This document shows positions 28,838-36,433 of a stretch of 41,913 nucleotides of DNA, piece after piece. Both the position numbers and the translations under genes were made by a program. The notes beneath the pieces are model-generated. The model ran no database searches and had not been told where the DNA came from. It worked only from the letters and a program-made list of their open reading frames with translations. Each line of letters begins with the position of its first letter. The first letter of the stretch is position 1. The DNA comes from Acidobacteriota bacterium (GTDB lineage Bacteria > Acidobacteriota > Terriglobia > Bryobacterales > Bryobacteraceae). The DNA lies in contig CANIVU010000083.1 in NCBI GenBank assembly GCA_947470805.1, positions 1-41,913 of the forward strand, read 5' to 3'.

Positions 28838-29455
28838 ATGTTTCGCGTCGACGCGCAACACTCCTACGCTCCCCCGGCCCAGGGCCCGGAGTGGTACGGC
28901 AAAATCCTGGCCCGGAACAAGTTCGAGGGCTCCGTCTACGTCCCGCACGACGGGTCGCTCGAAGACGCGCTTTCGATCGCCAGCGCCCATCCCTATATTC
29001 GCCGCGTCGTCCCCCGCGTGACGCCCGAAGAGCTCGCAACGCTGCCCGAACATCCGCTCATCGTCAGCGTGCATCTCTCCGAGCCGTCGGCGGCCGCCAT
29101 GGAAATTCTGCGCCAACGCAACCTCGCCGCCGAAATCGACGCGCACTTCTGGCCCTTCCCCGCCCCGGTCCCGGTCGCTCTCGACGGCATGCCCGCGGCC
29201 GGCGAACTCCCGGCGAACGTCTACGTCAAACTCACCGGCTTCCGCCTGCCCGTCACGCCCGAACAGACCCAGATGCTCCGCCAACTCCTCCGCGCCCCCG
29301 GCCCGGAGCGGCTCATGTTCGCCTCCGGCTGGCCCTACGGCGGCGGAACGTGGAAGGAAACCCTCGCCGCCTTCACACAGTCTCTCGGCGCCATGCCAAT
29401 GGCGTTACGGGAACAGCTTCTCGGCGGCACGGCTCGCGACTTTTACCGCCTCTGA
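28838..29455 (+). CDS. Shortened amidohydrolase-2-like protein, likely catalytically inactive
   Basis: This 205-residue protein shows the strand order of COG3618/amidohydrolase-2 TIM barrels: MFRVDAQHSY, VSVHLSEPS, NVYVKLTGF, PERLMFASGWP and LLGGTARDFYRL. Active members are near 280 residues and carry a DxHxH at the N-terminus and a catalytic Asp in (F)GSDWP. Here the first motif reads DAQHS and the Asp is Gly164 (ASGWP). The metal-binding centre therefore seems lost although the frame is intact. It may be a binding protein or pseudoenzyme. There is no Shine-Dalgarno sequence. It is followed on the same strand by PHP and glycosyltransferase genes. Confidence 0.7.
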   Translation: MFRVDAQHSYAPPAQGPEWYGKILARNKFEGSVYVPHDGSLEDALSIASAHPYIRRVVPRVTPEELATLPEHPLIVSVHLSEPSAAAMEILRQRNLAAEIDAHFWPFPAPVPVALDGMPAAGELPANVYVKLTGFRLPVTPEQTQMLRQLLRAPGPERLMFASGWPYGGGTWKETLAAFTQSLGAMPMALREQLLGGTARDFYRL

Positions 29456-29515
29456 AACCAAACATTCAACGGTCGACAATCGCATTGTGACACCCACGGC
29501 GCACCCTAGTGGCAG

Positions 29516-30616
29516 ATGCCCAGTCACATCCTGCGCGCCTGGAAAGATCCCCGTTGTGCCGATCGTTTCCGCACCGGAATTTCCCTGCATTCCCACACCC
29601 TGCATTCTCAGGACAGTCTGGCCTTTCTGGCGCGCCACGCCGGACGGTTTCCGCTCCTGGCCAAAATCCTGCCGAAACCCGGCCACGGCTTCGACTACGC
29701 CCGCGCCTGGTGGACCCCTCCACTCACCCCCGCCGACGCGTTCCATCTGGAGTCCCGCCAGGTCACCCAACTCGGCCTCACCCCCATCGTCTCCCTCACC
29801 GACCACGACTCCATCGACGCCTGCCAACACCTCCAACTGCTCGGCATCAACGCCCCCGTCTCGGTCGAATGGACCGTCCCCTACGGCCCCTCGTTCCTCC
29901 ACCTCGGCGTCCACAACCTTCCCGCCGGCGACGCGCCCAACTGGATGCGCCTGTTCGCATTCTGGACGCACCGCCCCAATCCGGGAATTCTCAAGGACAT
30001 CCTCGCCGGCCTCCATGCCATGCCCGGCGTGCTCACCGTGGTCAATCACCCGCTCTGGGACGAAGGCGGCATCGGCGCCAATGGCCAGCGGGCAATGGTG
30101 CTCGACTTCATCGCCCGCTTCCGCCCGTTCCTTCACGCCCTGGAACTGAACGGCCTCCGCTCCGCCCGGGAAAACCAAGTCGTGGCCCGCATGGCAACCG
30201 AATGCGGTCTGCCCGCCGTCTCCGGTGGCGACCGCCACGGCTGCGAGCCGAACGCCAACATCAACCTCACCAACGCCCGCACCTTCGCCGAGTTCGCCGG
30301 CGAAATCCGCTCCGGCCAGGAAAGCCACATTCTTTTTCTCCCGCAATACCGCGAATCCCACGTCCTGCGCTGCATGGAAGCCGTTGCCGACACCTTGCGG
30401 GATTACCCCGAATACGTCGGCCGGGAGCGCTGGAGCGACCGGATCTTCCACCGCGACCCCGCCGGCCGCGTCCGCAGCCTGACCGACCTGTGGCAGGGGG
30501 CCGGACCGCATATCGTGCGCAACGCCGCGGCTTCCCTTCGCGTCTTTCAGAAGCAGAGCGTGCGGACGGCCCTGCGGCTGGCGTTCGCTGCAAGCCAGGA
30601 GGAAGCGGCCGGATGA
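29516..30616 (+). CDS. PHP-domain metal-dependent phosphoesterase-like protein
   Basis: This 366-residue cytoplasmic protein has the PHP motifs in order: ISLHSHTLHS, SLTDHDSIDA, VVNHPLWDEGG, LELNG and VSGGDRHGCEPN. These His and Asp residues bind the di- or trinuclear metal centre. Family members hydrolyse phosphate esters, but the substrate here is unknown. The ~100-residue tail (RERWSDRIFHRDPAGRVRSLTDLWQG...) is not a known domain. The stop overlaps the next start as ATGA, so it is coupled to the glycosyltransferase, and the two may act in making or modifying a glycolipid or glycan. Confidence 0.87.
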   Translation: MPSHILRAWKDPRCADRFRTGISLHSHTLHSQDSLAFLARHAGRFPLLAKILPKPGHGFDYARAWWTPPLTPADAFHLESRQVTQLGLTPIVSLTDHDSIDACQHLQLLGINAPVSVEWTVPYGPSFLHLGVHNLPAGDAPNWMRLFAFWTHRPNPGILKDILAGLHAMPGVLTVVNHPLWDEGGIGANGQRAMVLDFIARFRPFLHALELNGLRSARENQVVARMATECGLPAVSGGDRHGCEPNANINLTNARTFAEFAGEIRSGQESHILFLPQYRESHVLRCMEAVADTLRDYPEYVGRERWSDRIFHRDPAGRVRSLTDLWQGAGPHIVRNAAASLRVFQKQSVRTALRLAFAASQEEAAG

Positions 30617-31794
30617 GTCTCCCGCGGGTCGCCTTTTTTGCCGACTCCTACCTCGAAGTCAACGGGGTTGCTCATACCTGCCGCACGCTGGCCGCGCTCG
30701 CCCGCCAGCACCAGAGTTCCTTCTTCCTCGTCCACGGGGGCCCGGAATCGAAGACGGAGATTTCGGGGCCGGTCACCCGTTGCCAGCTCAAGCGCGGCCG
30801 CACCAGCTTCGCCGTTGATCGCGATTTCCGCTACGACCTTCTGTTCTACCGCCACCGTGCGACCGTCGAACGCGCGCTCCGCGTCTTTGCGCCAGATGTC
30901 GTCCACATCACTGGCCCCGGCGACGTGGGCACGCTCGGCCTGGTTCTGGCCCGCGCCCTCGGCATACCGCTGTGCGCGTCATGGCATACCAATCTCCATG
31001 AATACGCCGGCCGGCGATTGGAAAAGGTGATGCCGTTTCTGCCCGGATCGTTGCGCCATGGACTGGGCCGCGCCGCGGAAGGCGGGTCGCTCCAGGCGTT
31101 GGGGCACTTCTACGGCCTGGCCGATACCGTCATGGCGCCCAATCAGGAGTTGCTGGACCTACTGGCCGAGCACGGCTCCGGCCCCGGATTTCCCATGCGC
31201 CGCGGTGTCGACACCGAACTGTTCACCCCGGCCCGCCGCCAGCGGGAGGATTCCGCCGTCACCATCGGCTACGTTGGGCGACTGACCGTGGAGAAGAATA
31301 TCTATTTTTTGAACCAGATCGCCGCCGCACTCACCGACGCTGGTTTGGCCGACACCCGATTCCTGATCGTCGGCGACGGCATCGAGCGGCCCCGGCTGGA
31401 ACGGGAACTGCCCAACGCGCGTTTCACCGGCGTTCTGCGCGGCGAAGCGCTGGCCGAAGCGTATGCCAATATGGACATCTTCGTCTTCCCATCCCATACC
31501 GACACCTTTGGCAACGTTGTTCTGGAAGCGCTCGCCTCCGGCGTGCCGGCCGTGGTCACCGCCAGCGGTGGACCGAAGTTCATCGTCCGATCCGGGGAGT
31601 CCGGCTTCATCGCCGATACCGACGCGGCCTTCGCCCGTTGCGTTGTCGAACTCGCCCAGAACCGCCATCTGGCCCGCCGAATGGGTCTCGCCGGCCGTCG
31701 CCAGGCGCTCGAAACCACCTGGCATGCGGTCTGGATGGAGATGCAGTCCGCCTGGAGCGCCACCGGCACCCGAAAAAATCGAATCCCGGCCTAA
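30613..31794 (+). CDS. GT4-family glycosyltransferase
   Basis: This 393-residue GT-B enzyme has an N-terminal acceptor domain (RVAFFADSYLEVNGVAHTCRTLAALA, DVVHITGPGDVGTLGLVLARALGIPLCASWHTNLHEY) and a C-terminal nucleotide-sugar domain (IGYVGRLTVEKN, FLIVGDGIERPRLERELPNARFTG, VFPSHTDTFGNVVLEALASGVPAVVT). In the E-x7-E motif the first Glu is Asp (TDTFGNVVLEA). Close relatives transfer sugars to lipids, for example mannosyl- or sulfoquinovosyl-transferase-like enzymes. The start is the ATG at 30613, overlapping the PHP stop codon; a long upstream frame is a shadow. Confidence 0.9.
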   Translation: MSLPRVAFFADSYLEVNGVAHTCRTLAALARQHQSSFFLVHGGPESKTEISGPVTRCQLKRGRTSFAVDRDFRYDLLFYRHRATVERALRVFAPDVVHITGPGDVGTLGLVLARALGIPLCASWHTNLHEYAGRRLEKVMPFLPGSLRHGLGRAAEGGSLQALGHFYGLADTVMAPNQELLDLLAEHGSGPGFPMRRGVDTELFTPARRQREDSAVTIGYVGRLTVEKNIYFLNQIAAALTDAGLADTRFLIVGDGIERPRLERELPNARFTGVLRGEALAEAYANMDIFVFPSHTDTFGNVVLEALASGVPAVVTASGGPKFIVRSGESGFIADTDAAFARCVVELAQNRHLARRMGLAGRRQALETTWHAVWMEMQSAWSATGTRKNRIPA

Positions 31795-31849
31795 TGTTCG
31801 GCCGCCGGGCTGACGATGTACCTGTGTGAGGCGTCTTTTCGAAGGATCG

Positions 31850-32281
31850 ATGAAACACATTGAGGCGCAACGGGGGCGGAGGGAGCGAGGGAGTGCTCTT
31901 CTGCTCACCCTTCTGTTGACCTTGACCGGCGCCTTGATTCTGGGACTCACTGTGGATGCCACGTCCCTGCTGTGGGTTCGGTCGAACGCACAGACCACCG
32001 CGAACCTCGTCGCCGCGGCCGTCGCCCTGGAGCAACAACGAAATCCAGCGGCATCGCAGGAATATCTAGTGGAAACCGCGCGGGCAACTGCCGCGCTCAA
32101 CGGCTACGCCCACGGTGTGGACTCGGCGGCGGTACATCTGGAATTGGCGGAAGGCAAAACCAGCGTCCTGGTGGAAAAGGATGCGGGCGTCTATTTTCTA
32201 CGGGTCCTCCGGCCGCAACCGGTTGCGGTCCGCGCCCGCGCTGGCGTTGAGACACCAGGCGCGGTAAAGGCGGGTCTGTGA
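31850..32281 (+). CDS. TadG-like pilus/pseudopilin-type membrane protein
   Basis: This 143-residue protein has a short basic N-terminus, RERGSALLLTLLLTLTGALILGLTVDATSL (a single membrane segment at about residues 14-40) and the TadG-like continuation LLWVRSNAQTTANLVAAAVALEQQ. TadG-type proteins are minor, surface-associated components of Flp/Tad pili. No tad ATPase or secretin gene is nearby. The ATG at 31850 is preceded by GAAGGA, which decides it over the in-frame GTG at 31826. Its TGA overlaps the GTG of the next gene. Confidence 0.75.
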   Translation: MKHIEAQRGRRERGSALLLTLLLTLTGALILGLTVDATSLLWVRSNAQTTANLVAAAVALEQQRNPAASQEYLVETARATAALNGYAHGVDSAAVHLELAEGKTSVLVEKDAGVYFLRVLRPQPVAVRARAGVETPGAVKAGL

Positions 32282-32745
32282 ACCGGCGGAGGCGTCAACG
32301 AGGAGCCGCGCTGCTCGAATTCGCCATGGCTTTGCCCTTTGCGCTGACGCTCTTCCTGGGCATCAGTGATTTTTCCATCTACTTCTGGTCGCAGACGCGG
32401 ATGGAAGAGATTGCCCGGTTGACCGTAAGCCGCATGACACCCGGCCTGGCCGGCTACGCCACCGCCAGTGACGCCGCCCTCACGCAGTTCTCACGCTCCA
32501 TCGAAGAAACCGTCCGGCGGGAGTCCGGCGTGGCCGATGTATCGCTCGCGCTCTCGCGCCACTTCGCCTGCCCGCTCGCCGACGGCAAGGAGAAGAATCT
32601 GACCGCCGAACCGCAACTGTGCGAAGGAGAGAGGGTTTACCTTCGTGTAGCCAGTGATCGAGCCGTGGCGCCGCTGCTTGGTCCTCTTCGCCTGCTTGGA
32701 TATCCGAAAACGGCTTTTAGCCGGCATTTTATTCGCGTGCGCTAG
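32278..32745 (+). CDS. TadE-like protein
   Basis: This 155-residue protein begins RRQRGAALLEFAMALPFALTLFLGISDFSIYFW, the TadE-type pattern: a basic segment, GAA(L/A)xEFA and one transmembrane helix. A soluble part follows with two Cys (HFACPLADG, QLCEGERVYL) that may form a disulfide. TadE-like proteins are pilin-like and are exported across the inner membrane. The start is GTG at 32278, overlapping the previous stop (GTGA), so it is translationally coupled to the TadG-like gene. Confidence 0.8.
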   Translation: MNRRRRQRGAALLEFAMALPFALTLFLGISDFSIYFWSQTRMEEIARLTVSRMTPGLAGYATASDAALTQFSRSIEETVRRESGVADVSLALSRHFACPLADGKEKNLTAEPQLCEGERVYLRVASDRAVAPLLGPLRLLGYPKTAFSRHFIRVR

Positions 32746-32773
32746 GATAGGCCGGGCTCGCTGATGGGATTAT

Positions 32774-32787
32774 GCGCGATATCGCGC
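32774..32787. repeat. 14-bp perfect palindrome
   Basis: GCGCGATATCGCGC is fully self-complementary. It lies 28 bp after the TadE-like stop and 36 bp before the start codon of the small ORF at 32824. It could be an operator. Confidence 0.4.
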
Positions 32788-32823
32788 GTCTAGGTATGTA
32801 CCACCTGGAAGGAGGTCACTTAT

Positions 32824-32976
32824 ATGAATTGCACTGGAAAGTTTCTCGTCTCCGCGTTGTTAGTCCATGCGGCAAACTTGAAGAAGATCGGCGATACGCA
32901 AACGGCGATTCCCATCGCGAAAGCCACGCTGCCGATGAACCAAAACATAACTCCGCAGCAGGCGCCGGGTAAATAA
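32824..32976 (+). CDS. Possible small ORF of 50 codons with optimal ribosome binding site
   Basis: AAGGAGGT (32809-32816) stands seven bases before the ATG, an almost perfect Shine-Dalgarno arrangement. The frame encodes MNCTGKFLVSALLVHAANLK and then a polar tail ending QQAPGK (50 residues), with TAA at 32974. It belongs to no family I recognise. It lies between the TadE-like gene and the receptor at 33043, on the same strand. A competing minus-strand frame over the same bases encodes a membrane-like peptide (FWFIGSVAFAMGIAVCV) but has a poor ribosome binding site. Moderate to low confidence. Confidence 0.4.
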   Translation: MNCTGKFLVSALLVHAANLKKIGDTQTAIPIAKATLPMNQNITPQQAPGK

Positions 32977-33013
32977 GCCCCTCCCCTTCCCACTTCGGGG
33001 TAACCTGCGGACC

Positions 33014-33027
33014 AGACTATGTAGTCT
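33014..33027. promoter_or_regulatory. Short inverted repeat upstream of the glycine-rich receptor gene
   Basis: AGACTA and TAGTCT flank TG and are followed by TTTT. The dyad ends 15 bp before the TTG at 33043. A two-base loop makes an RNA hairpin unlikely, so an operator overlapping the promoter is the better guess; TAGTCT could serve as a -10. Confidence 0.35.
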
Positions 33028-33042
33028 TTTCGTTGGATTCCC

Positions 33043-36000
33043 TTGGGTAAACTCTTTCTTCTCACCTTTGTTTCTCTCGCCGCCAGCGCACTGTTCGCGC
33101 AACCGGCCACCTTCACCGAACGTGGTGTCGTCAAGGCGCAAGGCCGGCCGGTCCCGGGAGTTACGGTTACAGCCGCCTCGGGAACGGAAAAGGTCGCCAC
33201 CTCCACCGGAGACGATGGGACCTATGAACTCACACTGCCTGCCGGGGAGTGGAAAGTCACCGTGGAAATGTTCGGGTTCGCACCGGCCACCCAAACGCAT
33301 CACCCTGGCCCATCCGCTCCGCCCATGCAGTGGACACTGCAATTGCGGCAAGGCGGCTTCGGCGGCGGCGGGGGCTTTGGCGGACGGGGCGGCCGTCCCG
33401 GCGTTGACCCGGCCAAACCGGCGGTGGAAGTGCAGGAAGACCCGTCGGTTCCGGACTCGCTGACCGGCGCGCCCAACTTGGCGCCTCCCGGCGGCGACCC
33501 CTCCCAGGGCGCGGGAAGCGATTCGTTTCTGATCGCCGGCAGTACCGCCCAAGGCCTGCCTGGACTGCTACAAGAAGGATTGCCGGAAGGATTCGGGCCG
33601 GGCTTCGGCCCTCCTGGCGGTGGTCCCGGCGGGATGGGCCCGGGTGGTATGGGCGGCCCAGGCGGCGAAGGTGGCGGCCAGCCGGGTAATATTTTCGCTG
33701 GCGGAGATGCCGGTGGCGCCGGAGGTCCCGGCGGCGGCCGTGGCGGGGGGCCCGGCGGTGGTTTTGGCGGTGGACGCGGCGGTCCCGGTGGCGGACCGGG
33801 TGGTGGTCCCGGCGGCAGAGGCGGCTTCGGCGGCCCTGGTGGCGGACCCGGCGGTGGCCCGGGCGGCCGGCCCGGAATGACGCCGGAAATGATGGAACGC
33901 ATCCGGCGCGCCCGCGCCCAGAACGCGACGATCGGGAATCGGTCGCGACGCCGGGGCCGGGATTCCATTCGCGGCATGCTCTCGCTCACCGCGCGCTCGG
34001 CCGATTGGAACGCCCGCCCGTTCTCGTTGACGGGCCTCGAATACGCCAAGCCCGACCAGTCTTCCTACCGGTTCTCCAGCCAGATCGGCGGCCAACTCCC
34101 CAAGCTCGGTGAAGGGACGAACTTCTCCATCAGCTATGATTTCCGGAAAGAGAAGCGCGCTTTCAATGGCGTCGCCACCGTTCCCACCGCGCTCGAACGC
34201 GCCGGGGACTTCTCCCAGTCCATCACCTCGCGCCCCATCACGATTTACGACCCGGCGAGCGGCCTGCCCTTCGCCGGCAATCGAATTCCGGCGTCCCGCG
34301 TGAACTCCGCCTCCACCGGACTGCTGGCGCTGATTCCGCTTTCCAATCTCCCCGTCAGCGTCCAGAACTATCAATATATTACCGGCGTGCCGCAGAACGC
34401 CCAGAACCTGAACGTCCGGCTCAGCCGCCCGCTCACCAAAAAGGACCGGCTCTCCTCGAACTTCACCTGGCAAAATCGGGACGGCCAGAACGCCCAATTG
34501 TTCGGCTTTGTCGACGATTCCAACGGCTACGGCTGGACGACCGATCTGGGTTGGTCCCGCAACTTGACTCCAAAGATCATCCAGAATATCCGCACCCGCT
34601 TCACCCGCAACGTGTCGAACGCATCGCCCTACTTCGCCGGCCGCCGCAATGTCGCCGCTGAGCTCGGTATCCAGGGCGCCTCCACAGATCCCATCAACTG
34701 GGGCCCGCCCAACCTGAACTTCACCAACTTCGGCGCGCTCCGCGATGGCGCCCCTTCGTCCCGGCGCGATCTGCAGATGAACGTCAGCGCCGGGTGGAAC
34801 TTCGTCCGGGGCAAGCACAACATCGCCACCGGCGTCGACGCCACGCGCCTCCGGATGAACCTGCGCACCGAACAGAACGCTCGCGGGACATTTACTTTCA
34901 ATGGCTTAGCCACATCGCAACTGGATGCCTCCGGGAATCCGACCTCGGCCTCCGGCTTCGATTTCGCCGACTTCCTGCTCGGCCTGCCGCAGTCCTCCTC
35001 CATCCGCTTCGGGTCTTCATCCAACTATTACCGCGCCTGGAACTACAACTCCTTCGTTCAGGACGATTGGAAGCTGCGGCCTAATCTGTCGCTGTCGCTC
35101 GGTATGCGCTACGAGATGTTCGGCCCCATGCAGGAACGGTACAACCGTATGGCCAATCTCGACATCGCCCCCGGCTTTACCGGTGTCGCCGTCGTGCTGC
35201 CCGGCCAGACCGGCCCCTACGGCGGCGCATTCTCATCGGCGCTGGTCGATGCGGATCGCAATAACTTTTCGCCCCGCTTCGGCCTGGCCTGGAAAGCATC
35301 GGACAAAAAGAAGATCACCGTCCGCGCCGGCTACGGTTGGTATTACAACGGCAGCATCTATCAGAACTTCGCGCAGCGCATGGCCTCCCAGCCTCCGTTC
35401 GCGCAATCGGGCACGGTGAACAGCACCGCCTCCCGGCGCCTGACGATTCAGAACGGGTTTGCTGTGACGCCATCCCAGCAGATCACCAACACATTTGCGA
35501 TCGACCGGTCGTACCTAGTGGGCTACGCGCAGACCTGGAACCTGAATGTTGTCAAAGAGTTCAAGCGCGCCTACGTGCTCGACCTGGGGATCGTTGGCAC
35601 CAAAGGAACCCGGCTCGACATGCAACGCCTGCCCAACCGCGCCGCGCCCGGGTCGCCGCTGAACGCTGAGGACCGCCGCCGCATCGGCAACGCCGTCGGC
35701 TTCACGTTCGATAGCTCCGAAGGCAACTCCATCTATCATGCCCTGCAGGCCCGGCTCACCCGGCGGTTCAATAAGAACATCTCGTTCAACGTGAATTACA
35801 CGTTCGGCAAATCGATCGATAACGCCAGCACGCTCGGCGGCGGAGGCGGCGGCACGGTGGCTCAAGACGACAACAACCTGCGGGCCGAACGCGGCCTGTC
35901 CAGTTTCAACGCCAGCCACACCTTCGGAACCAACTTCGTTCTGCAGTCCCCCATTCGCGAACGCAGCGGCGGGAAGTGGTCCGCTCTCGGCCGAGGGTGG

Positions 36001-36432
36001 AACCTCATGGGCGCGACGACGTTCCGGAGCGGCACGCCGCTCACGGCGCGCGTCCTTGGCAATCAATCGGATTCAAGCGGCACCGGCGTCATCGGCTCCG
36101 GCCGGGCGGACGCCTCCGGACTCTCCATCGACTCCGGCAGCGGCTTCTTCAACCTCGCCGCATTCACCCTCCCGCCCTCCGGGCGGTTCGGGAACGCGGG
36201 GCGCAATACCATCACCGGCCCGGCGCTGTTTGCCGTCAACGGCTCTATCGGCCGCGGCTTCCGGATCGGCGACAACCGCCGGCGGCTGGAGTTCCGGCTG
36301 GAAGCCAACAATCTGACCAATCGGGTCTCCATCACCACCCTTGGCACGGTGGTGAATGCATCGAATTATGGACTCGCCCAGGGCGCCGCCGCGATGCGTA
36401 CCCTGCAGGCCGTCGTGAGGTTCCGGTTCTAA
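33043..36432 (+). CDS. Oar-like outer-membrane barrel protein with glycine-rich segment in place of the plug
   Basis: This 1129-residue protein has a signal peptide (MGKLFLLTFVSLAASALFAQ) and a carboxypeptidase-regulatory-like domain at about 25-102. Residues 103-310 are low complexity: GGFGGGGGFGGRGG, a linker with SDSFLIAGSTAQGL, and then 185-278 almost entirely Gly, Pro and Arg. The usual plug motifs (VxxLPLNGR, RGxRxxxNxxxLDG) are not seen. A typical barrel starts near 310 (SIRGMLSLTARSADWNARPFSLTG) and runs to a terminal Phe (VVRFRF), with SFVQDDWKLRPNLSLSLGMRYE and NNFSPRFGLAWKA. The start is TTG with GGA upstream. The VWA gene follows after one base. Confidence 0.88.
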   Translation: MGKLFLLTFVSLAASALFAQPATFTERGVVKAQGRPVPGVTVTAASGTEKVATSTGDDGTYELTLPAGEWKVTVEMFGFAPATQTHHPGPSAPPMQWTLQLRQGGFGGGGGFGGRGGRPGVDPAKPAVEVQEDPSVPDSLTGAPNLAPPGGDPSQGAGSDSFLIAGSTAQGLPGLLQEGLPEGFGPGFGPPGGGPGGMGPGGMGGPGGEGGGQPGNIFAGGDAGGAGGPGGGRGGGPGGGFGGGRGGPGGGPGGGPGGRGGFGGPGGGPGGGPGGRPGMTPEMMERIRRARAQNATIGNRSRRRGRDSIRGMLSLTARSADWNARPFSLTGLEYAKPDQSSYRFSSQIGGQLPKLGEGTNFSISYDFRKEKRAFNGVATVPTALERAGDFSQSITSRPITIYDPASGLPFAGNRIPASRVNSASTGLLALIPLSNLPVSVQNYQYITGVPQNAQNLNVRLSRPLTKKDRLSSNFTWQNRDGQNAQLFGFVDDSNGYGWTTDLGWSRNLTPKIIQNIRTRFTRNVSNASPYFAGRRNVAAELGIQGASTDPINWGPPNLNFTNFGALRDGAPSSRRDLQMNVSAGWNFVRGKHNIATGVDATRLRMNLRTEQNARGTFTFNGLATSQLDASGNPTSASGFDFADFLLGLPQSSSIRFGSSSNYYRAWNYNSFVQDDWKLRPNLSLSLGMRYEMFGPMQERYNRMANLDIAPGFTGVAVVLPGQTGPYGGAFSSALVDADRNNFSPRFGLAWKASDKKKITVRAGYGWYYNGSIYQNFAQRMASQPPFAQSGTVNSTASRRLTIQNGFAVTPSQQITNTFAIDRSYLVGYAQTWNLNVVKEFKRAYVLDLGIVGTKGTRLDMQRLPNRAAPGSPLNAEDRRRIGNAVGFTFDSSEGNSIYHALQARLTRRFNKNISFNVNYTFGKSIDNASTLGGGGGGTVAQDDNNLRAERGLSSFNASHTFGTNFVLQSPIRERSGGKWSALGRGWNLMGATTFRSGTPLTARVLGNQSDSSGTGVIGSGRADASGLSIDSGSGFFNLAAFTLPPSGRFGNAGRNTITGPALFAVNGSIGRGFRIGDNRRRLEFRLEANNLTNRVSITTLGTVVNASNYGLAQGAAAMRTLQAVVRFRF

Positions 36433-36433
36433 C

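Noticed and set aside
28838-29455. Treating the amidohydrolase-like gene as a pseudogene
   Set aside because: The frame is complete from ATG to stop with family-like ends and normal composition; loss of catalytic residues alone does not show decay.
32820-33206. Minus-strand 128-codon frame with a membrane-like stretch
   Set aside because: It overlaps the plus-strand ORF with a perfect ribosome binding site, has no good start site, and its upstream part is antisense to the receptor at 33043. It is kept as an alternative in the small-ORF entry.
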